DNA of 35,691 bases from an uncultured Eubacterium sp. (GCA_945920185.1 CAMEJP010000021.1:1-35691), one strand, 5' to 3'. Shown: positions 17,039 to 25,671, counted from the stretch's first letter. Numbers and translations are program-made. Notes: generated by a model not told the origin, from the letters alone.

Positions 17039-17548
17039 TTACTGTACGTTAAACTCACTGAATGACACATCATACACAAATGTCTCACCAAATTTTTGCT
17101 GAAGCTTTAAAAGTACTTCACTTCTGATTTTATCTTTATTATCAAGTATCTCATAAGCATTATACTTTGAAATGACTTCGTTCAGTATACTGACAGTAAT
17201 ACTTTCGTTGCTCTCAAATACCTTCTTTTTGTCTTTATAATCGCTTATCGTGGTATTGAGCGAAATGTATGCCGTAACCTTGGCATATCTGAATTTGGTT
17301 GAATCTGATGTGGTAGAGAGAGTTACCGTAGCTTCATATGACAGACCTTCCAACTTATCAAGCGGAATCTCTCCCTGTTCGTCTGTATTTACCTGATTTC
17401 CGTCAAGGTCCACAAGATTTGTAATCTTTGTCACCAGTTTATTCGTCTTGCTGACACCGGGAAGCATAGTAAATACAATCACTATGTTAAATATAAGATT
17501 AATTACTGATATTGCTAAAATAGCTATGGTAAATATACCTTTTTTCAT
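17039..17548 (-). CDS. fliL: Flagellar basal body-associated protein FliL
   Basis: FliL is a single-pass membrane protein surrounding the stator and needed for full torque in many bacteria. It has a short basic N-terminus (MKKG), one membrane helix (IFTIAILAISVINLIFNIVI), then an extracytoplasmic domain ending with VLLKLQQKFGETFVYDVSFSEFNVQ, like the C-terminal region of the family. I chose ATG 17548 because GAGG lies six bases before it; a start six codons upstream lacks a site. It is directly after motB, matching the stator association of the family. Confidence 0.9.
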   Translation of the reverse strand: MKKGIFTIAILAISVINLIFNIVIVFTMLPGVSKTNKLVTKITNLVDLDGNQVNTDEQGEIPLDKLEGLSYEATVTLSTTSDSTKFRYAKVTAYISLNTTISDYKDKKKVFESNESITVSILNEVISKYNAYEILDNKDKIRSEVLLKLQQKFGETFVYDVSFSEFNVQ

Positions 17549-17582
17549 ATCGTGCCTCGCTTTCAAGCAAAAATTTTCTTTA

Positions 17583-18383
17583 CTAAATTCCGCTTAATTT
17601 GTTATATATTCTAATCTCTACACGTCTGTTCTGCGCTCTGCCTTCGGCAGTGTCATTGGAAGCTATAGGCACTTCCTCTCCGCGTCCTACAGGCTTTAAT
17701 GTAGTCTTGTCAAGATTTTTATTCTGCACAAGATACTCATAAACCGAATTTGCCCTGTAGAATGAAAGTATCATATTATTTTCAAAATAGGCAGTATTTG
17801 TAGGAACATTATCCGTATGTCCTATAATTTCTATTGTGTAACCGTTATAGTTCTTAAGAATGTCACCAACACTTGAGAGTATCTCCAACGAATCGCTTCT
17901 AAGCTCTGCACTTCCGCTTGAAAACAATATACCGCTCTTTAGGTTTAATGCGACATAGTGACTTGACACCACAACCTCTATCTGATTGGACAGATTCTGG
18001 TCTTCTATCTTGTCTCCAAGACCCTCAGCCATCTTTTCAGACTCGCTTATCATGCCTTGCTGCATCTTATCATACGCATCATTAAGCTCTTCATTTTCGC
18101 CTTCGGAGTTAAGACCCATATTACTGTAATATTCACTCAATTCATTGAGCTGGCTCACACCGCTGGATATAAGAATACCCTCTCCCAACGATGAAGAACC
18201 GTTTGACAGTATGCTAAAGCTTGACGCCAGTGAAGCAGCTACTTCCTGAAACTTTTCAGCGTCCACGCTGGACATGGAAAACAGCAGTACAAAGAAGCAC
18301 AGTAGCAAATTCATAAGATCACTAAAGGTCGCCATCCACGCAGGAGAGCCCTTTGGCGGATCCTCTTTCTTTTTATTTGCCAT
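17583..18383 (-). CDS. motB: Flagellar stator protein MotB
   Basis: MotB anchors the stator to peptidoglycan and carries the proton-binding aspartate. The 266-residue protein has a short cytoplasmic N-terminus, then one membrane helix with the conserved WMATFSDLMNLLLCFFVLLF. Asp22 in that helix is the expected ion-binding residue. A flexible region follows and then an OmpA-like domain (about 140-262) with IEIIGHTDNVP and the GRGEEVPIASNDTAEGRAQNRR block. The ATG shares a base with the motA stop (TAATG). Whether the stator uses protons or sodium cannot be decided from this alone. Confidence 0.96.
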   Translation of the reverse strand: MANKKKEDPPKGSPAWMATFSDLMNLLLCFFVLLFSMSSVDAEKFQEVAASLASSFSILSNGSSSLGEGILISSGVSQLNELSEYYSNMGLNSEGENEELNDAYDKMQQGMISESEKMAEGLGDKIEDQNLSNQIEVVVSSHYVALNLKSGILFSSGSAELRSDSLEILSSVGDILKNYNGYTIEIIGHTDNVPTNTAYFENNMILSFYRANSVYEYLVQNKNLDKTTLKPVGRGEEVPIASNDTAEGRAQNRRVEIRIYNKLSGI

Positions 18384-19180
18384 TATGCCTCACCTCCTGT
18401 CGCATCGTTGCTTACGGATTTTCTGTCAGCAGGTGCCATAAATGATTTCAGTTTTTCTTCAATTACTCTTGGATTTTCACCCGCCTGTATTGAAAGAAGT
18501 CCTTCTATCATAACCTCTTTCATTGCATACTCAGCATCATTATTTGTTGCGAGCTTGGTAGCAATAGGAGTTGCAATCCAGTTTGCAAGCATTGAACCAT
18601 AAAGGGTCGTAATGAGTGCAGTAGACATATTAGGTCCGATGGATGAAGGGTCAGACAGATTCTTAAGCATATTTATCAGTCCTATAAGAGTACCTATCAT
18701 ACCCCATGCAGGACCCATAGCCGCCAGATTTTCCCAAAAATGTATAAGTTTCTTATGTCTTGACTCTATGCATGTAAGCTCTGTCTCCAAAATAGCTCTT
18801 ACAAGCTCCGGTTCCGTACCATCCACTATAAGAAGCAGTCCCTTTTTTAGGAATTCATCATCAAGCGAACTTGCAACTTCCTCTAATGCCAATAAGCCTT
18901 CCTTACGTGCCACGTTGGAAAGCTCAATTATCTTCTTTATTGTTTCACTTTCATTTATCTTTTCAGCCTTGAATGCTTTGGTAATGGACTTTAAACCAGC
19001 TATGTATTCCTTCATTGTACATGAAGTGAGCAAACTGGCGAAAGAACCTCCAAATGTAATAATTGCTGACTGAATATGTATAAAGTTAGCAATTGCAGCT
19101 ACGCCGTCTTCACCGGTAACGATACCGAATACCATAAGACCTATACCTGCAATTATACCTATCAAAGTAGCTAAATCCAC
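18383..19180 (-). CDS. motA: Flagellar stator protein MotA
   Basis: MotA forms the pentameric ring around MotB and touches FliG to make torque. The ~265-residue protein has four predicted membrane segments, a cytoplasmic domain between segments 2 and 3, and the conserved AAMGPAWGMIGTLIGLINML in segment 3. I prefer the GTG at 19180, giving MDLATLIGII as in other MotA proteins and having AGGTGA six bases upstream. A GTG at 19189 would add three residues but overlaps its own ribosome site. motAB inside the main operon differs from B. subtilis, where they are separate. Confidence 0.95.
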   Translation of the reverse strand: MDLATLIGIIAGIGLMVFGIVTGEDGVAAIANFIHIQSAIITFGGSFASLLTSCTMKEYIAGLKSITKAFKAEKINESETIKKIIELSNVARKEGLLALEEVASSLDDEFLKKGLLLIVDGTEPELVRAILETELTCIESRHKKLIHFWENLAAMGPAWGMIGTLIGLINMLKNLSDPSSIGPNMSTALITTLYGSMLANWIATPIATKLATNNDAEYAMKEVMIEGLLSIQAGENPRVIEEKLKSFMAPADRKSVSNDATGGEA

Positions 19181-19218
19181 TTTTTTCACCTGCCCATAAT
19201 TCTCTAGTAACGCAGAAT

Positions 19219-19413
19219 TTACTCACCGTCAAATGCGAATAAACTCCTCTTATATGATATTACTAAATTTTTCACGTCTTGTCTACTTTCTTTTACAATT
19301 ATTTTTTTGCCGGTATTCAATGTTATGACTGTATCCGGCGTTTCCTCCACCATCTCTATCATTTCCGCATTAATTATAATATTGGTTCCGTTAAGTCTGG
19401 TTAACTCTATCAT
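19219..19413 (-). CDS. flbD: FlbD family flagellar protein (YlzI/SwrD)
   Basis: The 64-residue protein matches the small FlbD/SwrD family of Gram-positive fla operons, with MIELTRLNGTNIIINAEMIEMVEETPDTVITLNTGKKIIVKES-type organisation. In B. subtilis, SwrD raises motor torque; its absence reduces swarming. The start is ATG 19413 with GGAGG four bases before it; an upstream start at 19452 would run into the hairpin that follows flgE. It precedes motA by about 38 bases, which fits a stator-power role. It is unrelated to the Caulobacter transcription factor also named FlbD. Confidence 0.9.
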   Translation of the reverse strand: MIELTRLNGTNIIINAEMIEMVEETPDTVITLNTGKKIIVKESRQDVKNLVISYKRSLFAFDGE

Positions 19414-19436
19414 TATACCTCCATCTACACAACAAC

Positions 19437-19489
19437 GGTTTCCCGATGTCAAAGCTCCCGCTTTATGCTGCTTTCGACATCAGGAAACC
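19437..19489 (-). other. Strong RNA hairpin between flgE and flbD
   Basis: On the minus strand GGTTTCCTGATGTC and, 25 bases later, GACATCGGGAAACC are inverted complements. With AAAGC/GCTTT inside, they give a stem of about 18 pairs with one G:T pair and one bulge, and a loop of about 14 bases. No T-run follows, so it is not a standard terminator. It could be an mRNA processing or 3' stabilising element for the flgE message, or a partial attenuator. The stem is seen directly; the role is inference. Confidence 0.7.
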
Positions 19490-19504
19490 TTTAAAACATA
19501 TGTG

Positions 19505-20797
19505 TTATCTCTTAAGATTTATAAGTTCTTCCAGCAATGTATCCGATACGGTAATAATTCTTGAGTTTGCCTGGAAACCTCTCTGAGTGGTAATCATCTC
19601 AGTAAACTCACTTGAAAGGTCTACATTTGACATTTCGAGAACACCTGATGAAATCTTTCCGCCGTTAGCGGTTACATCATCACCTATTCCGTTAAACTCA
19701 CCCGAGTTAAGGGTTGCCTGATAAAGATTCTCGCCAACCTTTTCAAGACCGGCAGGGTTAGAAAAGTTAGCCACTACAATCTGACCGAGTGTTCTTACGT
19801 CACCGTTGCTGTAATAAGCTGAAATTTTACCGTCCTGCTGTATTCCTACACCTGTCATCTTACCGACAGCTTTACCTGCTCCCTTGCCGGAAGGATTACC
19901 ATAATTAACGCTTATTGATGTCTCATCACCAAGCGATTTAAGATTTGAGAAATCAACCGTTATATCACCTATCGGCGTAGCACCCGTAGGCACTTCAAAG
20001 CTTGCTGTAATACTATTTACGTTACATTTACCAGTCGACTCGTCAAAAGTAAGATTTACATCACTCAGATTCATGGTGTAACCTTCTACGGGATGTCCGT
20101 CACACATAATGTTTCCTGCTTCCATGGTATAAGAATATGTATTGTCAGGACTTTGCGAAATGTTGATTGTAGCGAGATATGAATAGCCGAGGCTGTCATA
20201 AAACTTAAGGTTAATAGGTATGCTCTCGCCCTTTGCAAAGCTTTCATCCTCTTTATTAAGGTTACCTGATATGGTATTGTCCGTTGTTGCTGCCGGTTCT
20301 GTATAAGTAAACTCAGTACTCTTAACATACAAATCTTTTACATTATCCTTGATTATATTTCCGTCTTCATCAGCAAGCCAACCCTGAACGCTGTATCCTG
20401 CACTTGTTACAAGCTTACCGCTCTCATCAACGGTAAAGTTTCCTGCTCTTGTAAAGAAGTTGCTGTTTCCGTTCTTAACTACGAAGAAAGAAGAGCCTGA
20501 AATTTTTAAATCAAAAGGATTATCCGTTCTTTGCGTAGAACCTTCAGACTCAATATTTGAAGTTATAGAACCTACGGAAGAACCAAGACCTATCTGCATT
20601 GCGTTCTGACCGCCCTTGCCTGTTTCGGCATTTGGTCCTGAAGCACTCTGTGTGGTCTGATAAAACACTTCACTGAAAGTAACGGAATTGCCCTTATAAG
20701 CTACCGTATTAACATTTGCAATATTGTTACCAATAACATCCATTTTTGTCTGGTGAACCTTAAGTCCGGAAACACCAGAATACATTGATCTCATCAT
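19505..20797 (-). CDS. flgE: Flagellar hook protein FlgE
   Basis: FlgE polymerises into the hook. The 430-residue protein has the N-terminal rod/hook signature (MYSGVSGLKVHQTKMDVIGNNIANVNTVAYK) and the D0 C-terminal domain (SGVLEMSNVDLSSEFTEMITTQRGFQANSRIITVSD) that pair to form the inner coiled coil. The middle is the variable exposed D1-D2 region with the FlgE insert. The first of two ATGs at 20797 is used; GGAGG lies nine bases before it. The gene is bracketed by two stable hairpins (20827-20852 and 19437-19489). Confidence 0.97.
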   Translation of the reverse strand: MMRSMYSGVSGLKVHQTKMDVIGNNIANVNTVAYKGNSVTFSEVFYQTTQSASGPNAETGKGGQNAMQIGLGSSVGSITSNIESEGSTQRTDNPFDLKISGSSFFVVKNGNSNFFTRAGNFTVDESGKLVTSAGYSVQGWLADEDGNIIKDNVKDLYVKSTEFTYTEPAATTDNTISGNLNKEDESFAKGESIPINLKFYDSLGYSYLATINISQSPDNTYSYTMEAGNIMCDGHPVEGYTMNLSDVNLTFDESTGKCNVNSITASFEVPTGATPIGDITVDFSNLKSLGDETSISVNYGNPSGKGAGKAVGKMTGVGIQQDGKISAYYSNGDVRTLGQIVVANFSNPAGLEKVGENLYQATLNSGEFNGIGDDVTANGGKISSGVLEMSNVDLSSEFTEMITTQRGFQANSRIITVSDTLLEELINLKR

Positions 20798-20826
20798 AAT
20801 AAATGACCTCCAATTCCTTTAGTGCC

Positions 20827-20852
20827 AAGCCCCCTCTGGCAGTCAGGGGCTT
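20827..20852 (-). other. GC-rich RNA hairpin upstream of flgE
   Basis: The minus strand reads AAGCCCC, a loop of about 11-12 bases that can itself pair CTG with CAG, then GGGGCTT. This gives at least seven perfect pairs. No T-run follows, so it is not a rho-independent terminator. It lies about 30 bases before the flgE start and close to its GGAGG. It may protect or set off the 5' end of a processed flgE message. Structure seen; role inferred. Confidence 0.65.
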
Positions 20853-20872
20853 ATAGCTTCCTTTCGGTCCGG

Positions 20873-21265
20873 CTACATAACTACGGCACCGTCAATATTT
20901 GTGTATACATTTTCCTCCTGCGAATTGCTGTTCATAGCTGTTATCACCGTATTGTTTTTGGTGTTTACTATGAATGCCAAATCATCCAAAAGCACCAGAG
21001 ATTCCGTTATTCCTTTATTCTGTGCCTTTCTTGCGCCCTCATTGAGGCGGTTAAGCTGATTATCCGTAAGACTTATATTTCTTGTCTTAAGCCTCTCGCT
21101 CGCATGTTTTGAAAAGGTAACCTCGGAAGAATGTAATGATTTTGCATTATCCAATGCCTGTGTAAACGAGATATGCGTATCCTTTACATTTTTGTCCGAA
21201 GCTGTTCTTGAATTGATATACTGACCGGTTATCTGCTCAATAGAAGCAAAATTATTCACATTCAT
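20873..21265 (-). CDS. Flagellar operon protein (TIGR02530-like), FlgD-FlgE interval
   Basis: The ~130-residue protein resembles the small conserved 'flagellar operon protein' family found between flgD and flgE in Gram-positive bacteria. The core is FSKHASERLKTRNISLTDNQLNRLNEGARKAQNKGITESLVLLDDLAFIVNTKNNTVITAM; it looks like a soluble alpha/beta cytoplasmic protein with no signal peptide or membrane helix. Its role is unknown; hook assembly control is suggested only by its position. Start ATG 21265 is chosen because AGGAAG lies six bases upstream; an ATG two codons earlier abuts that site. Confidence 0.82.
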   Translation of the reverse strand: MNVNNFASIEQITGQYINSRTASDKNVKDTHISFTQALDNAKSLHSSEVTFSKHASERLKTRNISLTDNQLNRLNEGARKAQNKGITESLVLLDDLAFIVNTKNNTVITAMNSNSQEENVYTNIDGAVVM

Positions 21266-21293
21266 AATCATCTTCCTTTCGCATCAGTACGGA

Positions 21294-21755
21294 TTACTTT
21301 TTTGCGTTGGCTTCATAAAAATCATCATCAACAATAGTATCAAGGTCTTCAATGTCATATTCGTTACCGTTGATTCCGAGATAAATCTTCTCGCCTTCTT
21401 TGATAACGTAGTCAACCTTTCCCTGAATAAATCCGCTTTCACCCGATGCTGACTCTACCTTCATAATAACCGTCTTTCCAAGAATGTCATTTGCCTGACT
21501 CTGACTCATTGTACCGCTCATATTCTGAAGTTCTTCCACCTGTGAAAATGTTGCAAGCTGAGCTACCATCTCTGAATTATCCTGTGGATTAAGAGGGTCC
21601 TGATTCTGCATCTGAGCAACCAAAAGCTGTAAAAATGCATCCTTGTCAAGTCCGTTATTCTTTGTACTCTTAGAATCGGCTGTTGAAAATCTGTTAGCTG
21701 TTGTTGACTGAGTAGAAAATGTTCCGTCTTCATTAAGTCCTGCTATTAATGCCAT
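21294..21755 (-). CDS. flgD: Flagellar hook capping protein FlgD
   Basis: FlgD is the cap scaffold for hook polymerisation. The N-terminal export/assembly region is clear (DKDAFLQLLVAQMQNQDPLN, then SEMVAQLATFSQVEELQNM). The C-terminus holds only a short beta-rich domain (IQGKVDYVIKEGEKIYLGINGNEYDIEDL), consistent with the short Gram-positive form that lacks the full Tudor/FnIII block of enteric FlgD. The start is ATG 21755, nine bases after AGGAG; a start three codons upstream is too close to it. It lies directly after fliK. Confidence 0.93.
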   Translation of the reverse strand: MALIAGLNEDGTFSTQSTTANRFSTADSKSTKNNGLDKDAFLQLLVAQMQNQDPLNPQDNSEMVAQLATFSQVEELQNMSGTMSQSQANDILGKTVIMKVESASGESGFIQGKVDYVIKEGEKIYLGINGNEYDIEDLDTIVDDDFYEANAKK

Positions 21756-21800
21756 ATTTCTCATCTCCTGTTCTGTATCTGATATTGTAAGAGCTTAATT

Positions 21801-23081
21801 CTATGCCCTGTAACTTACCGTACTTTCTTCGGAAAGTTCCTGCTGCACATCATCTTTGCCGTCATCCTGCACATCATCTTCAAGTCTTATTCTTCTTCCG
21901 CGCCTGTCTGATGAACCATTGCCGTCATTGCTTCTTCCGTCATTTCTCTCAAAGCTGTGGCTTGCTATGGTTACTTCTACGGCTTCCACTTTAATTCCCT
22001 GGTTGTTAAGCGTTTCCTTAAGACTTACTACCTGAGCTTCGACAGCTCTTCTTACGGCTTCATCCTGAGTAGCTATATTTGCTGTAATCACACCGTTTTT
22101 TGCCACTACCTGAATACTTACTTTTCCAAGACTTTCAGGATTAAGCTGAAGTTCCATACTTGTAGACGTATCAGACATATTAACTCTCACCGCCTCGTTA
22201 ATCTGCCTTAGGATATTTTCCATATCCACATCACCGGTCATAGTACTCTCTGATGTTGCAAACACTTCCCGTACAGTATTGTCAAGTCTTTGAACAACCT
22301 GCTCCATGGTATTTGCACCGCTGTCCGTATGTTTTATTTCATTTGGAGACTCAGCTTCGCTTTCTTTACCGGTATTACTTTCAAACTGTTTTGTTTCATT
22401 CTCAGGATTTTTCTCTAAGTTCTCATTAACATTTTCTGTCTGAACATAAACCGTCTGCGTCTCCTGCTCTGACATGCCTGCTTCATCATAAGCCTCCGCA
22501 AAACTGTACAGCTTTTCTTCTGATATATTCAGTTTTTCCGCTGTCGCAGATACGACATCTGCAATCTCTGAATTGACGTTTTTAAATATTTCAGACATCT
22601 GAGCGTCAGTTATAATCTCTAAAGGATTATCGTTCTCGGACAGTTCCATCATAAGCTGCATGACATTTCCCGGTTCCAGCAGGTCTGACATAGTCATCGA
22701 CAGATTTGCAAGTGCTTCTTCCAGTTCTTCGTCCGATATTCCCATGTTTTCTTTGATAATATTGCGAATCTGTTCATACATATCCTCAATACCGTCTTTG
22801 GGATTGCTCTCCTTAGTGCTGTCAAGCTTCTCGGGTCTGTTTGAATTAAGCAAATCATTCTTTTGATTTGGTTCCTTTACGTTATCATTTATAACATTTT
22901 CCTTGGAATTCACCGCTTTGCCCTGTGCTTCTCCTGCCGTATTTTCAAACATCGACTGAAAGCTTAAGCTGTCTGAAGTTTTTGTCTGCTTTGTGCTTCC
23001 TGTCCCCTTTACATTGCCCGTATCAGCAATATTTCCCGTCTGTGACAGTCCGCTTAAAATGTTCATTGCGCCTGTTACCAT
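21801..23081 (-). CDS. fliK: Hook-length control protein FliK
   Basis: FliK measures the hook and, via its C-terminus, flips FlhB specificity. The 426-residue protein has an N-terminal two thirds that is low in complexity and rich in Asn, Glu, Lys and Ser. The C-terminal Flg_hook domain is at about 300-390 (STSMELQLNPESLGKVSIQVVAKNGVITANI, then AQVVSLKETLNNQGIKVEAV). This is followed by a charged Asp/Arg tail. Start ATG 23081 has AGGAGG six bases upstream. As usual for FliK only the C-terminal domain is alignable. Confidence 0.93.
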   Translation of the reverse strand: MVTGAMNILSGLSQTGNIADTGNVKGTGSTKQTKTSDSLSFQSMFENTAGEAQGKAVNSKENVINDNVKEPNQKNDLLNSNRPEKLDSTKESNPKDGIEDMYEQIRNIIKENMGISDEELEEALANLSMTMSDLLEPGNVMQLMMELSENDNPLEIITDAQMSEIFKNVNSEIADVVSATAEKLNISEEKLYSFAEAYDEAGMSEQETQTVYVQTENVNENLEKNPENETKQFESNTGKESEAESPNEIKHTDSGANTMEQVVQRLDNTVREVFATSESTMTGDVDMENILRQINEAVRVNMSDTSTSMELQLNPESLGKVSIQVVAKNGVITANIATQDEAVRRAVEAQVVSLKETLNNQGIKVEAVEVTIASHSFERNDGRSNDGNGSSDRRGRRIRLEDDVQDDGKDDVQQELSEESTVSYRA

Positions 23082-23102
23082 GCTATACCTCCTTTCACAG
23101 TA

Positions 23103-23858
23103 TTATTGAGTGTCAGAAGGGTACATTATCTTAGTAAGTTTACCTGCATATGTAGGATCCATCTCAGCTAATATAGCCTGTCTTTTTGTATCTTTCATAC
23201 ACAGCAAAAGTGTTGCCACCTTGTCCATGTCACCCGTCATTTCCTCAAATATAGCCGCGGCAGCTTTGGCATCCATCTTGGAATACGTGTTAGCCAAATC
23301 TTCTATGGCTGCCGAATATTCCTTTTCCTTAAGAACCCTCTCGTATATCGAGGCGGCATTCGTAGGATCAAGTGCCTCATACCACGTCTTATATTCATTT
23401 ATATCGGGTGCTTTCTCGTTAAAAACAACCTCTTCATCAAATATTTTTTTAAGTTCCTCGTACTTTACCTGATTATTTTCAAATACTTCAAGTCTGCTTA
23501 CCTCAGCCATAAGCTCTGTAAGCTTTTCAGCATTGTCGTCCGAAGCCTGACGAAGTGCGGTATTTTCTTCCTCAAGCTCTCTTATACGTTCAAGTGCATC
23601 TGACAGGGTACTGTATTTATATCCGTATTGATTTACATTGTCAGAATCCCCATCCGGCAGAATCTTATTGATTACCGGCACGTCCTTTAACACAGGCTTC
23701 ATAACCGTACTTCCGAAACCGCCGACATCCAGCTTTATAAGTATACACATAATAGCAATCCATATGATAACTATTATGACAGTGACAAGCATCACGCCTA
23801 ACCTGCTTTCCTTAGGTTCTCCGTTTTCATCAAGTTTTACTTTCTTTTCTTTAGCCAT
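23103..23858 (-). CDS. MotE-like/YlxF flagellar membrane protein with MgtE-N-like domain
   Basis: The 251-residue protein has an N-terminal charged segment, one membrane helix at about 20-43 (LGVMLVTVIIVIIWIAIMCI), a coiled coil at about 85-120 (LERIRELEEENTALRQ), and a helical C-terminal domain. The C-terminal repeats (MDAKAAAAIFEEMTGDMDKV, then MDPTYAGKLTKIMYP) resemble the MgtE N-terminal fold. This matches the YlxF/MotE family found between fliJ and fliK; Sinorhizobium MotE is a MotC chaperone, but the Gram-positive function is not settled. The ATG overlaps the fliJ stop by eight bases. Confidence 0.85.
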   Translation of the reverse strand: MAKEKKVKLDENGEPKESRLGVMLVTVIIVIIWIAIMCILIKLDVGGFGSTVMKPVLKDVPVINKILPDGDSDNVNQYGYKYSTLSDALERIRELEEENTALRQASDDNAEKLTELMAEVSRLEVFENNQVKYEELKKIFDEEVVFNEKAPDINEYKTWYEALDPTNAASIYERVLKEKEYSAAIEDLANTYSKMDAKAAAAIFEEMTGDMDKVATLLLCMKDTKRQAILAEMDPTYAGKLTKIMYPSDTQ

Positions 23859-24321
23859 CCGTCAAATCACCACCTGACCTTGTTTCGCTTCCGTACTGAA
23901 AGCTTACCAATTCATCTATTTCTTTCTTTTCCTGTTCGTTAAGGTCATGCTTAAACTGCTCAAAAGCATTTTCCTTAAACTTTTCATAAATTTTTCTCTC
24001 TTTTATGGCATTGTCAAGGCGTTCCCTTGCAGCGTCAAGATTCTTGTTTGCCACCTTTATATTGACAAGCTGTGCTTTCATGTCATTTTTAGTCTTGTCA
24101 ATACCGCTTTTTAACATATTCAATGTTGTTACATTAAGCGTTCCTGCAATGGCTGCACGATATTCTTCCTCGTATCCCTGCCTTTTTTTTACAAGCATGT
24201 CATACTTTTCTTCTTCTTCCCTGAGTTTTGACACTGCTGCCGCAAACTGAGTCTTCGCCTGACTTTCCATTTTAAGTTTTATATCCAGTATATTTTGCAA
24301 TTTATAGACAAATTTAGCCAT
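23851..24321 (-). CDS. fliJ: Flagellar export chaperone/ATPase stalk FliJ
   Basis: FliJ is the small coiled-coil stalk of the FliI ATPase ring and helps pass export chaperones. The 156-residue protein is almost all alpha-helical and heavily charged, with two long helices, and begins with FVYKLQNILDIKLKMESQAK, a family-typical opening. Start ATG 24321 follows the fliI stop by 18 bases, with AGGTG upstream. It overlaps the next gene by eight bases. Low sequence conservation is normal for FliJ; size, helix pattern and position make the call. Confidence 0.93.
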   Translation of the reverse strand: MAKFVYKLQNILDIKLKMESQAKTQFAAAVSKLREEEEKYDMLVKKRQGYEEEYRAAIAGTLNVTTLNMLKSGIDKTKNDMKAQLVNIKVANKNLDAARERLDNAIKERKIYEKFKENAFEQFKHDLNEQEKKEIDELVSFQYGSETRSGGDLTDG

Positions 24322-24339
24322 TTAAACAGCACCTTCTCA

Positions 24340-25671
24340 TCAGTCTGCAAACACATCAGCAAGCATTTTAAGTTCCTCTTCAAAGCCAAATTTTTCATCC
24401 GTTCCCTGAACAAGGAACTCATTTACTTTATCTATTTTAGAAATGGCATAATCAATGTTTTTATTGGAACCGGGCTTATAAGCACCTATGTTTATAAGGT
24501 CCTCTGCCTCAGTATATGTAGCCATTACATTTTTAAGTTTTCCTGCCAGCTGCTTGTGTTCCTTTGTTGCAATCTGACTCATGCATCTTGAAATGCTCTG
24601 AAGAACATCTATTGCAGGATAATGGTTTTTATGTCCAAGTTTTCTTGACAGCATAATATGTCCGTCAAGAATACTTCTTGCCGTATCCGTTATAGGTTCG
24701 TTAAAATCATCACCGTCAACAAGAACCGCATAAAGACCCGTTATGGAACCTTTTTCGCCCATTCCTGCTCTTTCAAGGAGTTTTGGCATCTCACTGTATA
24801 CACTTGGCGGATATCCTCTCGTAACCGGAGGTTCTCCGGAAGCAAGTCCAATCTCTCTTTGAGCCATTGAGAAACGTGTGAGGTTATCCATCATAAGCAA
24901 TACATCCTTGCCCTGATCCCTGAAATACTCAGCTATGGCTGTTGCAGTCTTTGCCGCCTTGTTTCTGATAAGAGCCGGTTTATCCGAAGTTGCAATTATG
25001 ACAACGCTTCGTTTCATTCCTTCTTCGCCGAGATCTCTTTCAACGAATTCTCTTACCTCTCTGCCACGCTCTCCTATAAGAGCAATGACATTTATATCAG
25101 CCTTGGTATTTCTTGCAAACATACCCATAAGGGTACTTTTGCCTACACCGCTTCCCGCAAATATGCCTATTCTCTGTCCCTTTCCAACCGTTATGAGTCC
25201 GTCCACGGCTTTTACTCCAAGAGGAAGGACTTCGCTTATAATAACTCTTTTCATGGGATCAGGAGGGGGAGCTTCAACAGAATATGTAATCTCTGTATCA
25301 ATTTTTTCTCCGTCGATAGGATTTCCAAGTCCGTCAAGACATTTTCCCAAAAGCTGGTCCGAAACCTTTACCGCAAGCGGTTCGTTTGTATTTTCGACTA
25401 TACATCCGGGGCCTATGCCTTCAACACTGTCAAACGGCATAAGAAGAACTCTTCTGTCTTTAAAACCTACAACCTCAGCATATACAAACTGATTACTGTC
25501 GTCCTTTGAGATAATCTTGCACAAATCATTCAGTTTTGCATCAGGTCCTATTGATTCTATCGTAAGACCGACTATCTTGGAGACACGTCCCATTTTCTTG
25601 TAAAAGGATTTCTCTGTGACACGCAGATACTTATCCATATCAAACCGATACACGTCAAAAGCCCCTTTCAT
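24340..25671 (-). CDS. fliI: Flagellum-specific ATPase FliI
   Basis: FliI is the F1-beta-like hexameric ATPase of flagellar type III export. The 443-residue protein has Walker A GSGVGKST at 173-180, Walker B in DVLLMMDNLTRFSMAQRE, and the family signature GEPPVTRGYPPSVYSEMPKL. The start codon overlaps the fliH stop by four bases (ATGA), so FliH and FliI are translationally coupled, as suits a complex. Length is typical. Everything needed for catalysis appears present. Confidence 0.98.
   Translation of the reverse strand: MKGAFDVYRFDMDKYLRVTEKSFYKKMGRVSKIVGLTIESIGPDAKLNDLCKIISKDDSNQFVYAEVVGFKDRRVLLMPFDSVEGIGPGCIVENTNEPLAVKVSDQLLGKCLDGLGNPIDGEKIDTEITYSVEAPPPDPMKRVIISEVLPLGVKAVDGLITVGKGQRIGIFAGSGVGKSTLMGMFARNTKADINVIALIGERGREVREFVERDLGEEGMKRSVVIIATSDKPALIRNKAAKTATAIAEYFRDQGKDVLLMMDNLTRFSMAQREIGLASGEPPVTRGYPPSVYSEMPKLLERAGMGEKGSITGLYAVLVDGDDFNEPITDTARSILDGHIMLSRKLGHKNHYPAIDVLQSISRCMSQIATKEHKQLAGKLKNVMATYTEAEDLINIGAYKPGSNKNIDYAISKIDKVNEFLVQGTDEKFGFEEELKMLADVFAD

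Noticed and set aside
20827-20852. Rho-independent terminator before flgE
   Set aside because: The stem is good but no U-run follows, and the sequence runs straight into the flgE ribosome site. Premature termination here would cut off essential genes.
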